Shown: piece after piece, positions 8,611 to 21,678 of the stretch
Layout of the letters: each line of letters starts with the position of its first letter
Position numbering within the stretch: the stretch's first letter is position 1
Assembly: GCA_014529385.2 (NCBI GenBank)
Contig: CM043943.1
Location: forward strand, 98,702,855 to 98,766,854
Direction of reading: 5' to 3'
Length of the DNA stretch: 64,000 nucleotides
From: Adiantum capillus-veneris
Lineage: Eukaryota > Streptophyta > Polypodiopsida > Polypodiales > Pteridaceae
The notes under the pieces: model-generated
The model's database searches: none
What the model was told of the DNA's origin: nothing
Seen by the model: the letters and a program-made list of their open reading frames with translations, nothing else
Program-made: the position numbers and the translations under genes

Positions 8611-9787
8611 TGTTAGGTGCAACGGAGTGAATGTTTGAACTTTGCTCAAGATGAGTGCTCCGATCTGTGCTCAAGGTTCCTTTTATTCTTATGGAAGGGA
8701 GAGCCTTCCGTTCTTAATGAGGGAGTGCAATGGACACAAACAAAGTGAATGGACACTGTGCGTGAAAGTGTATGAGACTGAGAGATAGAGAGAGAAGAGA
8801 ATACGACACCAGAGACGTTGTAAAACCTTCCTCCGAAGGCCCCACTCTCGTTGGCGAGAGTAGTCTACTATTGATGGCACAAACTCGTACAAGTGGATGA
8901 ATGAGACTGATGCAACTCTAGGCTATGTCGATGTCGACGACGGGGATGACGAGACCGACTCTAGGGCTGAAAACTGATGCACTTTATCTGCTGTCCAAAA
9001 ACGCCATTGGCTGAAATCTGTTGTTGCCAAAAACGCAAGGAAATATGATGTTTTGCTACAGGTTCTTCGTGTCTTCAGTTGCCCTAAAAAACGCAGATTT
9101 GCGGCCTTGAAAGTGCTCCAGAAACGCTGATTGGGCTGATTCTTAATGGCTGAATTCCTAAGGCTGTGGCGATGCTGAAAACGCTAGGGTCTGGGAGTCT
9201 AGGGCAATGAGGATCTTGCTGAAAAACGCCAGCAAAGGGGGAAACTGTGGCGATGAGGCTGTGGATGAAAAACGCCAGCAGATTGGTGGTCTATGGTGAG
9301 GATGCTTGGCTGAAAAAACGCTAGGTGCTGAGGGTTCTTGCTTGGACGAAAAACGCCACCAAGGGGGGGGGATCTTGCCGAGAGAGAGAGGGGGAACCTG
9401 CTGCCTGTGGCCTATGTTCTCCTTGCTCTTCTGCCAAATAGTGCTAGCCTTGGTTTGCCTATAGATTATCTTACCCAATTTGCCCTACTCAGTTCCCAAC
9501 AAAAGTCACTTAAAATAATAAGTGAAAATTGTCAAAAATAGGAAAAATAGTAAAATACACTGGAAAACTCCCTTGAAGGATTCTAATGGATTCTGATGGG
9601 AATGCTTATGATCATGCTGTGTGCAACCACAGGATATGCATCTACACTAAGTGCCTGGGCATGCACGGTCTGTGAACAGACTCACAAAAGTGCCAGAACA
9701 CTTGCTAATCTAGACTGACTGGACTAACGGAACCCTTGTTATGAAGTAGCTTGTCCACGGACACAGGGTTGGATGTGTCACGTGACA
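8611..9787 (-). repeat. 5' LTR of element B (1177 bp)
   Basis: On the minus strand it starts TGTCACGTGACACATCC and ends CACCTAACA next to the primer binding site. The start matches 4353-4239 (its own truncated 3' LTR), and the 3' two thirds match 1-773 (element A). A run of short AACGC-containing phrases fills 8990-9370. Confidence 0.85.
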
Positions 9788-10245
9788 TCAGCGTGCTATA
9801 ATTTCTCGCCGGGTTTTGTAAAGTGCTCTAAAGTGCGAGGAAAGTCATCGTGTACTTGGATTTTTGTTTGTGGAGACTTCTACTGTGGTTATGTTGCTGA
9901 AATCAGGTTAGAGTAGAGGAATTTCAGCCCGATAAAAGTGGGACAGCTTGTAGAGTTTTACAAGTTTTTCTAAAGTTTAATACAAATAAAGAAATATCGA
10001 AAGGGACACCAGTCTTTGGAGCCTATAGGGTGTCGTTGTCTGCTTGGTAGCACTCTAGCTACCAAGTCGTGAAATGTCTTGAAGTGTTGAATCCGAGTCA
10101 CAGGTGTATTCGTGAAATTCCTTTGTGTCCTAAAGTCTAAAGTAAAGTTTTGGGTGAAAGCCAAAGTCTACTGCCCTACGTGCCGGTTTCAATGTATATC
10201 AATTGTTTTTTAGCGAGGATTCAGGTGAGGCATGGCGACTCTTCC
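9788..10245. other. Spacer without recognisable features
   Basis: Unique-looking sequence between element B and a LINE remnant. Short ORFs here show no family motifs. The last part could be the 5' remainder of the LINE. Confidence 0.4.
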
Positions 10246-12371
10246 ATGGGCGCATTCTCCCCCATCAGCCATCACTTCTACGGAGGGATGGGGTCAATAT
10301 GCATCATCTCTCTACACAGTCTCAAGGCAGCCACCTCTTCTAGATCCGCCAGAGCCATGCCCACACACGTGCTCTCTTTACAGCCGAGATGGTAAAGGAA
10401 GCCATTGACAGGATGAGGACAAGGAGAGCATATGATCACGATGGCCTAGTAGCAGAGCATTTTATACATGCCAGAGATCTGCTTGAAGAGCTTCTAGCAG
10501 TGATGTTTAATCGTGCCATGTGCGAGGGCCTACCTGATACTTGGATTTTGTCTAGTATCGTACCTATCTTCAAGTCAGGGGACCCTATGGAGCCTGGGAA
10601 CTACTGCACTATCATGATTAGACACACATTGGCACAGTTGTACTCAGCCATCCTTGAACAGCAGCTGAATAGATAGGAAGAGAGAGAGGGTGTACAGGCG
10701 GGTTTCAGGAGAGGTTTCTCTACTCTTAACCATATTCTGACACTCAGAGCCATTATTGAGTAGGGGAGATCACCTGAGAGACGGCTCTATTGTTGCTTTG
10801 TGGATTTCCACAAAGCCTTCAATACAATGCCTAGAGCTAGATTGATGCGCAAACAGCAGGAGATGGGGGTACCCACAGAGTTGATTTGGGGGATCATGGC
10901 TCTATATAGGTCAGTAGTGGGGCATGTATGTACGCACTCCAGAGGGGATTTGTGGGTTGGTTCACTCCACTATTAAAGTGAAACACGGCTGCCTATTATC
11001 TCCTACATTATTCGGCATGTGTGTGGATGAGATTGTTGACTACACTGAGAGGGATGGTGATAGAGGAGCACAGTTGACAGAGACATGGATCCCACTATTT
11101 CTATATGCTGATAATATTGTGTTGATTTATGACTCCTCGGAGGGAGGGGATGCAGCGTCATTTAGATGCTTTGTACACATTTGCCCAAGATAGTGGGTTG
11201 TCATATTTGGGGACCCTCAGTGGACCACCATGCCAGATCTGGTAGCACTGATAAAGGAGGTGTATGGAGAGGCCTCTAGTCTCTATGATCTCTCAGATGA
11301 TTCGGGCTAAGGCCTCAGTGCCACATGAGATTATTCAAGCCAAGCTAGCTGCCCCCCTTCTCGTAATCGAGGCCCTTACTAGGTCAGTTTCCTTCATGCA
11401 TAATCTATGGGACTTCCCTAGAGACAAACATGCTCGGCTAGCCCTTGAGTCATCCCAAGGGCTAGCGCTACAGGGGGACACATTGGTATGGGCAGATGAC
11501 ATTAGACTGCCTCTGTTCCAATACTCCTTGGATGCACCCTCCCTATCTCTCACACGGATAGAGATCACTAGACTCATACATCAGATTTGATACCAGAAGC
11601 ACATGGATACAACCGATACAAGAGTTGGGCATGAAGATGGCTTTCTATAGAGAGCATCTTCTCCAACTAACAGAGGATGGATATGTGACCAGACCAGCCT
11701 ATATGGACACTCATTTATCCTATTAGATACAATGTGCTATTGGTCAGATGCGCACATCATCGCATTAGCTAGAGATTGAGACTGACACATTTAGGAGAGT
11801 ACCAGTAGAGGCCACGATATGCCAGTTGTGTTATATAGAACAAAAGATAGAGTTACATACATTTGTCATTGTCCGGTATACTATGAGACATGAGGCCCCT
11901 TTCACTATCTATTCAAAGAAAGCTTTAATCCATTGGATAGAGTCATGAGATATCGGGATCCGAGATGCCCCGGGTTGTTTTTGCTAGAGCTACGCAGACA
12001 CGGGGAGAGTCTCTTGAGGAGATCAGGCAGTGGGAGACATTCATAGAGGGAGATCACTAACTTCTTTAGAGCAGGGACTCAGCAACCAGATGAGCATGCT
12101 TTACAACAGATTTTAGCGCCCACTTATACCAGAGGTATATTAGTTGATATAGCCATTGAGCTCGGGAGAGCAAGATGCCCATGTCTACGAGGGCGACCAC
12201 GACATCGACAGAGGCTCCATCAGAGAATCAGGACTATTCTAGCACGACATGAGACACACCCAGTACGACTATTTACAAAGGCGGACATTGACGAAGCTCT
12301 TCAGTGACCGATGCAATACTTTCTCGGACAACGCCCGATGCCGGGCATCCTCAGACATTGATGATGATGAT
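10246..12371 (+). mobile_element. LINE (non-LTR retrotransposon) remnant
   Basis: Order on the plus strand is the end of a pre-RT linker, reverse transcriptase (about 10389-11200), C-terminal connector and Cys/His-containing tail (11230-12310), then a (TGA)n-like 3' tail (TTGATGATGATGATTTT, 12358 onward). A simple-repeat tail in place of poly(A) is seen in several LINE clades. The 5' end is truncated and multiple stops and frameshifts make it inactive. Confidence 0.8.
10389..11193 (+). pseudogene. LINE reverse transcriptase, decayed
   Basis: Recognisable RT blocks in order are AIDRMRTRRAYDHDGLVAEHF, then IVPIFKSGDP, QAGFRRGFSTLNHILTLRAI, CCFVDFHKAFNTMPRARL and LYADNIVLIYDS. The catalytic YADD box reads YADN, losing one metal-binding aspartate. 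Stops at about 10674 and 10760 and frame changes near 10925 and 11160 interrupt it. The thumb and C-terminal part continues at 11264-11590 (WADDIRLPLFQYSLDAPSLS) and further downstream. Confidence 0.8.
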
Positions 12372-12769
12372 TTTAGTCTCACTTTACTTCATTTTTATTT
12401 GTGTACCCAGACATTGGATTAGATCCACAAGGATTGAGTCTAACAGGTCATTTTGGCCTTTTGAAGACGTTTAATATAACATTTCATCTCATCTCTCTCT
12501 CTCTCTTCTCAATGTCCTCTCTTTCTACCTCAGTACTCTCTCTTCTCCATAGTTGCCTTATGTGGCTTTGCAAGTGTTCTCTAGTGTCAGTGGATCTTTG
12601 CAAAGTCAAGGTGTCCACCGGATTGGAGGCCAGTTCATGTCTTCATTGCATCTTCTGCTGCGTATTCATGTCTTCATTGCATCCGCTGCCTATTCTGCCT
12701 CACCCGCCTCCTCTGCCTCTTCAATCTGTCTTATCAACCCTGTTTCTATCCCTTAGCCTCGGTGAGCCT

Positions 12770-12808
<39 letters not shown>

Positions 12809-13125
12809 TTTCTCTCTCTCCTCTGTCAGCACTTCCTTGGCATATCCATGTAACTCATCCCTAGTTGTGTAGTGATCTGCACAGAGGCCTTTGGTCAGGG
12901 CATCCCTACATTTCATACTTTCACCTTTGTCAGCGACCCCTTGTGGGTTGGTCAGCTTTGATACCATCCATCAAGGCAAGTCTTTTGATTACTCCTTTAC
13001 CCCGCCTGTTCTGAGGCAACTAGCCAAGTGCCCTAGCTCAAATTCCAAACAACATTATACACTATTCTACTCTAGCACTCTAGTGTTAAAGTGTTTTCTT
13101 TCCTTTCTGGTTTTGCATTCTTGAT
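12372..13125. other. CT-rich spacer with 35-bp poly-C tract
   Basis: Starts where the LINE tail ends. The strand is pyrimidine-rich, with an uninterrupted run of 35 C at 12771-12805. No protein motif is seen; the long reading frames here are pyrimidine artefacts. Confidence 0.5.
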
Positions 13126-14560
13126 ATCCAAGAGCACACAATACTCGTTTTGTGATTTGTCTCATACAGTTTTAGTTCAGTCAACAGTTAGTACAGCCTT
13201 TGGTAGACATTAATACAATCTCTTTCAAAGAAAAGACAAGGCTATATTACTCAGTACTATGGGTCCTTAAGGACACTTCGTTTAGCTTGCCCTCAAGGAC
13301 CCATACACATCAAAACATATGCACAAGGACTCCGAGCTCAAAGTGGCATATATGACTCATCTAGAATGAACCAGGGTAGTGGAGGATAATGCCTGGTAAT
13401 CGGGTCCGGTGCCACTATAAGGAATCTATTGGTGCATGCCCAGACGACTCTCTGCCATTGCCTGCAAGAGCCTATTGATGTATCCCACTGACTGCGAAGA
13501 GTGTGAACTATCTCCTCTGCTTAAGTGGAAGGTTGACCATCAATAACATGAGAGCTAGCCTTCCAAATCATCCACAAATGTAGCTGGAATGACAGTGGCA
13601 GAAATGACCTCGTGAGGGTGTGGCTCAAAAGCATGTATAGTAGCTGGCAACATGTCCAGAGTGCTCCGTCGCTAACCAAGATCTATTACCAAGAAAATGG
13701 GATCCTCCCCTACCCCTCAAAAATAAGATGAGAACCCAGAAACTATAACAGCCAGCAAACCGCACCCAAGAGACAAAGCCTGTGCAAACAACCACACGGC
13801 AAAGCAGATCCTAAGCTACTATTTGAGCATGAAGGCAAACCTAAAGACAGTCGCTAGTGATCTCGTTTAGATGTAAGGTGTATCGTAAACAAGACCGATC
13901 ATGGCAAGCACTGCCAACCCATGTCCCTATCAACAAACAGTAGACGACAGCTAATCCACATATCCCAAAGAAAGCTCGAATATCTGAACATGAAGGCATG
14001 AGATAGACCAACAGCCAGCTAGGTCTCCAATCGTGTAGACTGATAATCTGCCTTACAAGGATATGGCGAACAGTGCTAGCACAATACTCAAAAAATGGTA
14101 CTTACACTGATCTTATCTGCTGCAAATGGCCAACACGGGCACATGCTAACGGTGAGAAAAAATTTCTCTCCCACATCCATAACCGCCACAAATGGATTGC
14201 ATCATATCAGAATATTGGATCCACCATAAGGCGTTTCCCAGAGAAGCCCACCAGCCAAATAGGGTCCCAACCAGCCAAAGAGCATAAGTCCTCCCTCACA
14301 TATAATAAAATAAACTCCAACCCTGTGACGACCAAATAGAGCACCAGTGGAAGTGTGAGAAGCATCAAAAAGGCCACACCAGCAATCATGGACACCTCTT
14401 GCCAATAAAGGGGATCGTATCATCAATCTCTGCAATCCAAGTATGTACCCTCTACACAGACCAAAGTTATCAGCTATGAATTGTGGATCCAAACAACAAT
14501 GTATTGTTCCCACAATAGCGCTACATCTTTACGAAGACTGTTTCTTAGCAGCCATCAAGC
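13126..14560. other. Unassigned region, possibly an old repeat on the minus strand
   Basis: The minus strand has short open stretches rich in Leu, Trp, Phe and Cys broken by many stops (for example 14202-14513). The composition recalls the C-terminal part of decayed L1 elements, but I find no diagnostic motif. Function unknown. Confidence 0.25.
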
Positions 14561-15281
14561 TCAAATATTTTCTTTTCTATGTTTTGTCCTAATCAACCTT
14601 TAGGTTAATATTTACCTCCTGCTCCTTCATCATGGTGTAGGCATGCTTGTATGGCTAGTGTTTCAGAAGCTACGTGCGTTTCATTGAGATTTACCATTGA
14701 GTTTTTCCTTGAGGGGGTCATCTATACTTCTATTCTCTTTATAGTGCAGCTTAAAATTTTAAAGGAAGGAGAGAGCATCTACTTGTCACTCTCTGGTTCA
14801 TTTCAAAAAACGCCTTACAATACATTAATTTAAAATACAAAATTAAAAAGTAAAATTGTAAGAAATGACAGCCTTTTCAAAACGTAAGAAGTGAGAAGCC
14901 TTTTCAAATGTGAAGTCAAGAGACTTTCCATTCCACATAAAATAAATGTTGAAGTTTGATTGCACATAACAAAAATGGGATAACTTTACTAAAGGTTTTG
15001 TTACTTAATGCGAATTTATTTTTTGAAGATATAACCAAAATAAAAAATTATTGATTTTTTTTTGTTTATTGAAAATATAATTTTTAAAGATATATGTGGT
15101 TTTATCTTTTCAAGGGGCTTTTTTCAAAACCAATATTGATATGTTTTATAAAAAATTGAAAGTATATATATTTTTAAAGAGCTGGAGAAAAAAAAAGCTC
15201 GTCTAACGTCGACTTGGAGTTGTCTCGCTTTGAGAACATACATGACATGCAAATGCGATGATCGTTATCTACATTATTGAC
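14561..15281. other. AT-rich spacer
   Basis: Strongly AT-rich sequence, many T/A homopolymer runs, no gene or repeat structure recognised. Confidence 0.5.
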
Positions 15282-15282
15282 C

Positions 15283-15331
<49 letters not shown>

Positions 15332-15340
15332 ACCACATTG

Positions 15341-15378
<38 letters not shown>

Positions 15379-15403
15379 AGTGAGAGAGAGAGAGAGAGAG
15401 AGA
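15282..15403. repeat. Compound microsatellite (AG)n-(GT)n-(GA)n
   Basis: AG repeats from about 15285 to 15330, GT from about 15345 to 15375, then GA to about 15403. Confidence 0.95.
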
Positions 15404-15612
15404 GGGGGAGAGACCGTCACATTGCATGTGTGCATACACATGTACATTTATGAGGGGGGGAGAGAGAAAGAAATATTTTACCGTTGAGCTCACGTACTTG
15501 TCAAAATTTTTAGATATTATTTTTTGGCATTAGTGTATTTTTTAAAGGATAGCTAAAGTTTTTTACCTGTAAAAAATGATTTAAATGCCCGACAAAGACA
15601 AACCCTCACATT

Positions 15613-15932
15613 AACACCTCAAATGGATAGAGAGATTTCCTATTGATGGACCTTTTACCAATTCTTGGATATTTTGCTCTCTTCATTTTTAAGAGTTAAC
15701 ATGTGAGCCATGCTTAAAAATCTATAAATTTCTTAAATTTTAGCAGATAAGGGTGCCCATCTAAAATCAACGAAAGAGAACACCCCAAATGGGTAGAGAG
15801 ATTTCCCACTTGATGGATCTTTTACCAATCCTTGGATATTTTGTTCTTTTCATTTTTAAGAGTTAACATGTGGGCCATGCTTAAAAATCTATAAATTCCT
15901 TAAATTTTGGCAGGCAAGGGTGTCAATCTAAA

Positions 15933-15942
<10 letters not shown>
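15613..15942. repeat. 166-bp tandem duplication
   Basis: Two direct copies, 15613-15778 and 15779-15942, beginning AACACCTCAAATGGATAG and AACACCCCAAATGGGTAG. Both contain AAGAGTTAACATGTG and CCATGCTTAAAAATCTATAAA. The right copy ends at an (AG)n tract (about 15935-15977). Confidence 0.85.
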
Positions 15943-17220
<1,278 letters not shown>

Positions 17221-17458
17221 CAATAGAATTAGAGCATTCCTAAGTTTGTTGAACAAGGGCTAACACCTCATGAAAAATAATGTCTATGAGAAGCTTCCAA
17301 TCTTGGTATCAAAAGAATGCTTTGCAGCATCTATTAAGAGGTCGTGTCATGCATCACTTTTATAAATGCGATAGACTATACGTGTAAGAAAGAGTATTGA
17401 CAGTGTTCCACTTGGAAGAGAAGATAACCCTATGAGAATAGAGGCATTATTTCCTTGA

Positions 17459-17486
17459 CCGCAGCAACGCACGGGTCATATACTAG
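17459..17486 (+). mobile_element. Helitron-like 3' terminus
   Basis: Sequence reads GACCGCAGCAACGCACGGGTC, a short GACC/GGTC stem, then ATATACTAG followed by T. A GC-rich hairpin about 10 bases before CTAG|T is the 3' end signature of plant Helitrons, and the GCAACGCACGGG core is common in them. No matching 5' TC end or Rep/helicase ORF was identified, so the extent of the element is unknown. Confidence 0.55.
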
Positions 17487-17557
17487 TCTCTATTGTTGAA
17501 ACATCGAAAAAATTGTAGAGTTGTACGTCTTTGTGGCTAGAATAGTAGCATTCATTG

Positions 17558-17560
<3 letters not shown>

Positions 17561-17602
<42 letters not shown>
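17561..17602. repeat. (CT)n microsatellite
   Basis: About 20 uninterrupted CT units. Confidence 0.95.
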
Positions 17603-17604
<2 letters not shown>

Positions 17605-18699
17605 CACACTTTTGCACTCTCAAATAAAAAATGTTGACATCATGCTAAGTCGTTATACATCAAGTTGTGCCTCCATTGTACCTTTTGGTTTATCCCCTAC
17701 TACAAGACTATTTACAACTATAGTATCTCTCATTTCCTTAACTTCTCTTTTTATTTGGCAAGAAACATTGAATAATTTCTATTACTTGAGAAGCCTTTTA
17801 TAATGCTCAAATGGTGTTGATTGTGAGGGCAAGTACAAGACTCTTTACAAGGCATGCTCAAAGATGACATATGAGGAACCCTATGAAACTAGCCGCATGA
17901 GAAAAGTGAAAATTAAAAGGCCAGGGAAAAGATTCCCTCCTACAAAGAGTAAAAAGTGCCTTGACAAGCCACGAAGAGAGAGGAGGAGAGTTGTCTCTAA
18001 GCAACAGGCACTCCCACCACAAACTCACTCTATAATTGCATACCAAAGACTGAGGCACCAAAGGTGACATAGAGTAAGAAACACGCTACCATGGTAGCTA
18101 CTCGATGTTAGGCTAAATCTGTCAACTAGTACCCTCTAAAACCATAGATCTAAGACAAAATAGAGGGGAGGGAGCATTCGATGATGAAGAGATGAGAGAA
18201 ACAATAGGCAGCATCGCCAAGTGATCCATCGAAGGAAGCCATACAGGATGGCCAACAGAGCGCTATAAGTCAAGCAATCAAGGAGTTGTCAACCAATGTA
18301 GAGAACAATTCAGTTGCTGAAGGTGGCCTATAGAATCCAAAGCTGGGGAAGAAAACAATTCCAAAAGACAGTAAAGAAATTGGTTACTTTTACTTTGAAG
18401 TGATCTCTCTCTTTCATTGGATTTGAGGTTCAAGGTCAACAACACAAATATCACGTATAGCTATTGCTTGGCAACATGAGCTACTCTAATCACTACCTCC
18501 CCTTGCTGCAACATTGCTAAGTCTTTTGTTCCTTCATGGGTATCTCTTTCTTTCATGGCCTTTGTGGTATTGGCAAACTATCCTAGTAGCATCAAAATTA
18601 TCAAGCTCCTCTTGACAAAGAGTTGTACATTTTTTGCTTCTAGAGAAATTGTTCCTATTCTACATCTCCCCACACAACTTAATTTGCACTCTCCAAAAA
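17603..18699. other. Spacer without recognisable features
   Basis: Short ORFs on both strands (for example 17864-18067) lack known motifs and have no conserved counterpart elsewhere in the window. Confidence 0.4.
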
Positions 18700-18852
18700 G
18701 GAGATCCATTCTATGGTGCTCTCTAATCTAGGCCCTTAATTGACAATGTCATAGCTATGAGCATGCCCTCTCCCTTGAGGAAATATATTCCACAGTGCTC
18801 TCTAATCTAGGTCCCTGGCTATCAATGTCATGGCTGTTGACATGTCCTCTTC
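18700..18852. repeat. About 76-bp tandem duplication
   Basis: Two direct copies around 18700-18775 and 18776-18852, each with GTGCTCTCTAATCTAGG and CAATGTCAT. They differ at many bases, so the duplication is old. Confidence 0.65.
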
Positions 18853-19147
18853 CATCTATAATAAGGCCTCTATGAAATAGTTTTGCATCTTGCATACTTG
18901 TTACCAATTTCCTTATTATCTATTGCATTTCATTTTGCACCTCTAAATCTTATCATGTATTTGAGAAATTTGTTTATTGTTGCGGAAGTACAACAATCCT
19001 CTCACCCTCCCATTGTATATGAGCGCCTTGAACAAACAACTACTCTGCACCCAAAATGGACCATGGCTTGCTTGGGATCCAATCCTAAAAATTGCTTTGT
19101 TTCATTTTCCTACAAAACTGAATTCCCACCTAGTAGATGATCCTACA

Positions 19148-20560
19148 ATACTCTACTCTCGCAGGTGAAAGATTCTAGTATGTCCCTCTTGAGGAGAGTC
19201 AAATTCTATTGTAGATGCAACACAATTTGATGCTTTGACAAGTCTAAAGAAGCATTCTAGCATGTCACGATTTTGGATCATCAACCGTTACTACCTATTT
19301 TGACATATGAAACATCAAGCGACACTTCAACAATAGATTCTAATCATCTCTTATTCTCAGAATTCAATCAATGAATGTAGCTAACACACAAATACAAGCA
19401 TTCAAACAAGCCATTCATTTGCTTCAAGCTAAGAATCCCAAAAGCCTTGAGCTCCCCAAGAAATTTTGGCTTTGCAATCACTTCATTAGTTTTCTTTTAA
19501 GAAATGTTTTCATATTTGAAACCTAATACAGAAAATGGCACGACACTTAAGCCATTCTTCTCTAGTGCATCCTTTGTGCATTCCAAATCATTGATTTTGC
19601 AATGATTAGCGTGAGAGTAGGAATCTATGAGTACGCACGCATCTTGAGGCCCTACAAAATCACTCAAAAGCAAAAAAATAAAATGTTGTGTTTAGGTGCT
19701 TGTGTTGGCATGTATACAAAATGTGGTGTGCAACAAGCTTTTATTAAGAATGAGGTCTCTTGGAATGCAAGATATGGCCCAGAAGGGTAGATGAGTAGGC
19801 CTTGGGCTCATACGAGTCAACATGAAGGGAGAGCGTCTCCCTCTAAATCCAATCACGTACGCTTATGTCTTACGATATCCAAGAAGTTGACAAGTCCATG
19901 GAAAACGTGATAGACAATTGACCATAGGAAAAAGCAAAATTACTTGGCAATATAAATTAATATCATGCAATAATGCTATGGATTAAAGATCTTAGCAAGG
20001 GAGCTGAATGCAAAACTTACCATGAAGTTCTTAGGGATATCATTATCACAAGCTTCGAAAAAGCCATACAATTGACTACCTTGCTTGCACACATATGAGT
20101 CCCCAAGCAAGTTGAGCTAGTCCAAACCGCAATGTGTACTCCAGTCCAAGGTAAGAACCATCCAAAGGCTTGAAATTTTTGCAGATTCTCCAAACAAGAC
20201 CTTGCTCAAAGAAACGCCCCATAAAGTGACCCACCTCCTCTATACTCTTATTGCAAGGCTTGGGCACCTCGTGTGCAATATGGTCAATATATTCCTTTAG
20301 CAAGCTCCCTATAGTTGTGCATGTAATAGGGAGAAAAAATCCCAAACAGCAGTAGTAAGTAGCAAGAGAATAGAGAGGAAGCCTTAAAAAGTATTTTCCC
20401 ATCATCCATTGCTGCATCATTTGCGATGAACTCCCTATGATGGATTTCGCTACTATGTGACTCTCTCCTTGGCTTGCTCTCGTTTTGCAACTTCTTCCGT
20501 CCTGCTGTATATCTAATGATCTCCTCAAATGCAGATGCGGGACATGTGCAATAAGAGACA
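19148..20560 (+). repeat. Dispersed repeat, copy 1
   Basis: Positions 19148-19351 match the reverse complement of 63796-64000, and 19821-20560 match the reverse complement of 56190-56905. The two matching blocks keep the same order, so this is one repeat unit, of which copy 2 is split by a retrotransposon. On the minus strand (20076-20561) both copies share an ORF-like stretch with KxFKASSL, GHFxxQGL and LxLEYTLRxGLA. I do not recognise the class. Confidence 0.75.
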
Positions 20561-20986
20561 ACCGCTTGATGTCATCATTAATGTTTGTGTCATGTACTTG
20601 TTTCTAAATGCTTTCCATCACTTCCCATTCTACAATAATGGTCACGTCGTAATTGTGCACATATGCTCAACCCATAGGAAAGAAGCAATGAGAAATAATG
20701 CTGAGAGAACTGCAGATTTTAAAAATAAAAAATAGAGAGACAACTTCAAAAGGAAAGATAGAGAATTTTGTGGGTAGATTCTCATATCTTAGGGAAGGAT
20801 AATAAGTGAGCTTGGTGAAGCGAGCTTTTCTCCCTCCTCCACCCTTGCCATTGACTACCACTAAATGCCGCCCATTGCCACCTCTACCACCGGTGGCAAG
20901 TGGCACTTTTTTTGAGCCACCACAACCCCTCTTGTTCCTCCATATTGCACCACCAACTTCTAACAACCCTCTTGTCTCAACTTCCA

Positions 20987-21031
<45 letters not shown>

Positions 21032-21115
21032 CCCCCCTATTGCTCTCTATCTCTAACACAATCTCTCATGTTTTTTTTTCTCCCTCTCCTTTGTTTTTCT
21101 CTTCTTTCTCATATG

Positions 21116-21191
<76 letters not shown>

Positions 21192-21264
21192 GTCTGCATA
21201 GAGTGAAATTCCGAGCTTGCCTTGAAGAAAATATATATATTGTCATGCGGTCCTCTCTCGACTT
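20561..21264. other. Spacer with CT and CA microsatellites
   Basis: Holds (CT)n at about 20993-21029 and (CT)n-(CA)n at about 21118-21187. Apparent ORFs here are translations of these tracts. Confidence 0.6.
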
Positions 21265-21678
21265 TAAGAATCCCTTGGCCTTAAGGTCAGGATTGGAGGA
21301 CTTCCCTCACCATGGTGCACTAGCGAGGACACTCTGGAAGAAGCAATCGTCAAGTTTAATGAAATTATTCAACTTGTCCACATCAAGCTTGAGACCATTT
21401 CTTGGATCAATGACACACCTAAACAAGTGCCACACCCAAGCATTGAATTCTCACTTTCAAGGACAAAGAAGAACGCCTGCAACTTACTGGGTCAATTTCG
21501 CATCCTCAAGGGAAAATCATTTTGGATTACCAAAGAATTGACCACAAATCAACTCAAAGCTAAGGCAAGCAAGCTCAAGAAGGTACACGAAGCTCTCAAA
21601 CAAGGTAAATGGGTAGTCTATCAAGGAGGAAAAGCAATCATCCTGGAGTTTCAAAATCCCAAATCATCCCTTCCATAG
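21265..21678 (+). pseudogene. LINE ORF1-like C-terminal fragment
   Basis: An open frame of about 137 codons without a clear start codon begins after a TAA near 21262 and ends at TAG 21676-21678. Its second half, GKSFWITKELTTNQLKAKAS then KQGKWVVYQGGKAI, has the layout of the C-terminal RNA-binding region of LINE ORF1 proteins (ordered block, LT..QLKA, basic helix, GGRA-like strand). This family assignment is inference from layout. No adjacent ORF2 is visible. Confidence 0.4.

Larger units (their letters stand above)
4239..9787 (-). mobile_element. Element B: gag-protease LTR retrotransposon lacking pol
   Basis: Read on the minus strand, the order is 5' LTR (9787-8611), primer binding site, gag, CCHC knuckle, retropepsin, ORFX, purine tract (4366-4354) and truncated 3' LTR. 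The order matches element A and there is again no RT, RNase H or integrase. The gag region is interrupted by a MITE (6237-6929) and an internal 145-bp tandem duplication. Confidence 0.85.

Noticed and set aside
1-9787. One giant palindromic foldback transposon
   Set aside because: Each arm has its own LTR, primer site and purine tract, and the arms are diverged with private insertions. Two elements explain it better.
13126-14560. Degraded L1 element on the minus strand
   Set aside because: Composition is suggestive, but no endonuclease, RT or poly(A) signal was identified, so it was left unassigned.
17858-18070. Overlapping ORFs on both strands
   Set aside because: Short, without motifs or a second copy; likely chance.
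20076-20561. Minus-strand 161-codon ORF as a gene
   Set aside because: It lies in a dispersed repeat. The counterpart at 56192-56617 has many differences and the frame carries no known domain.
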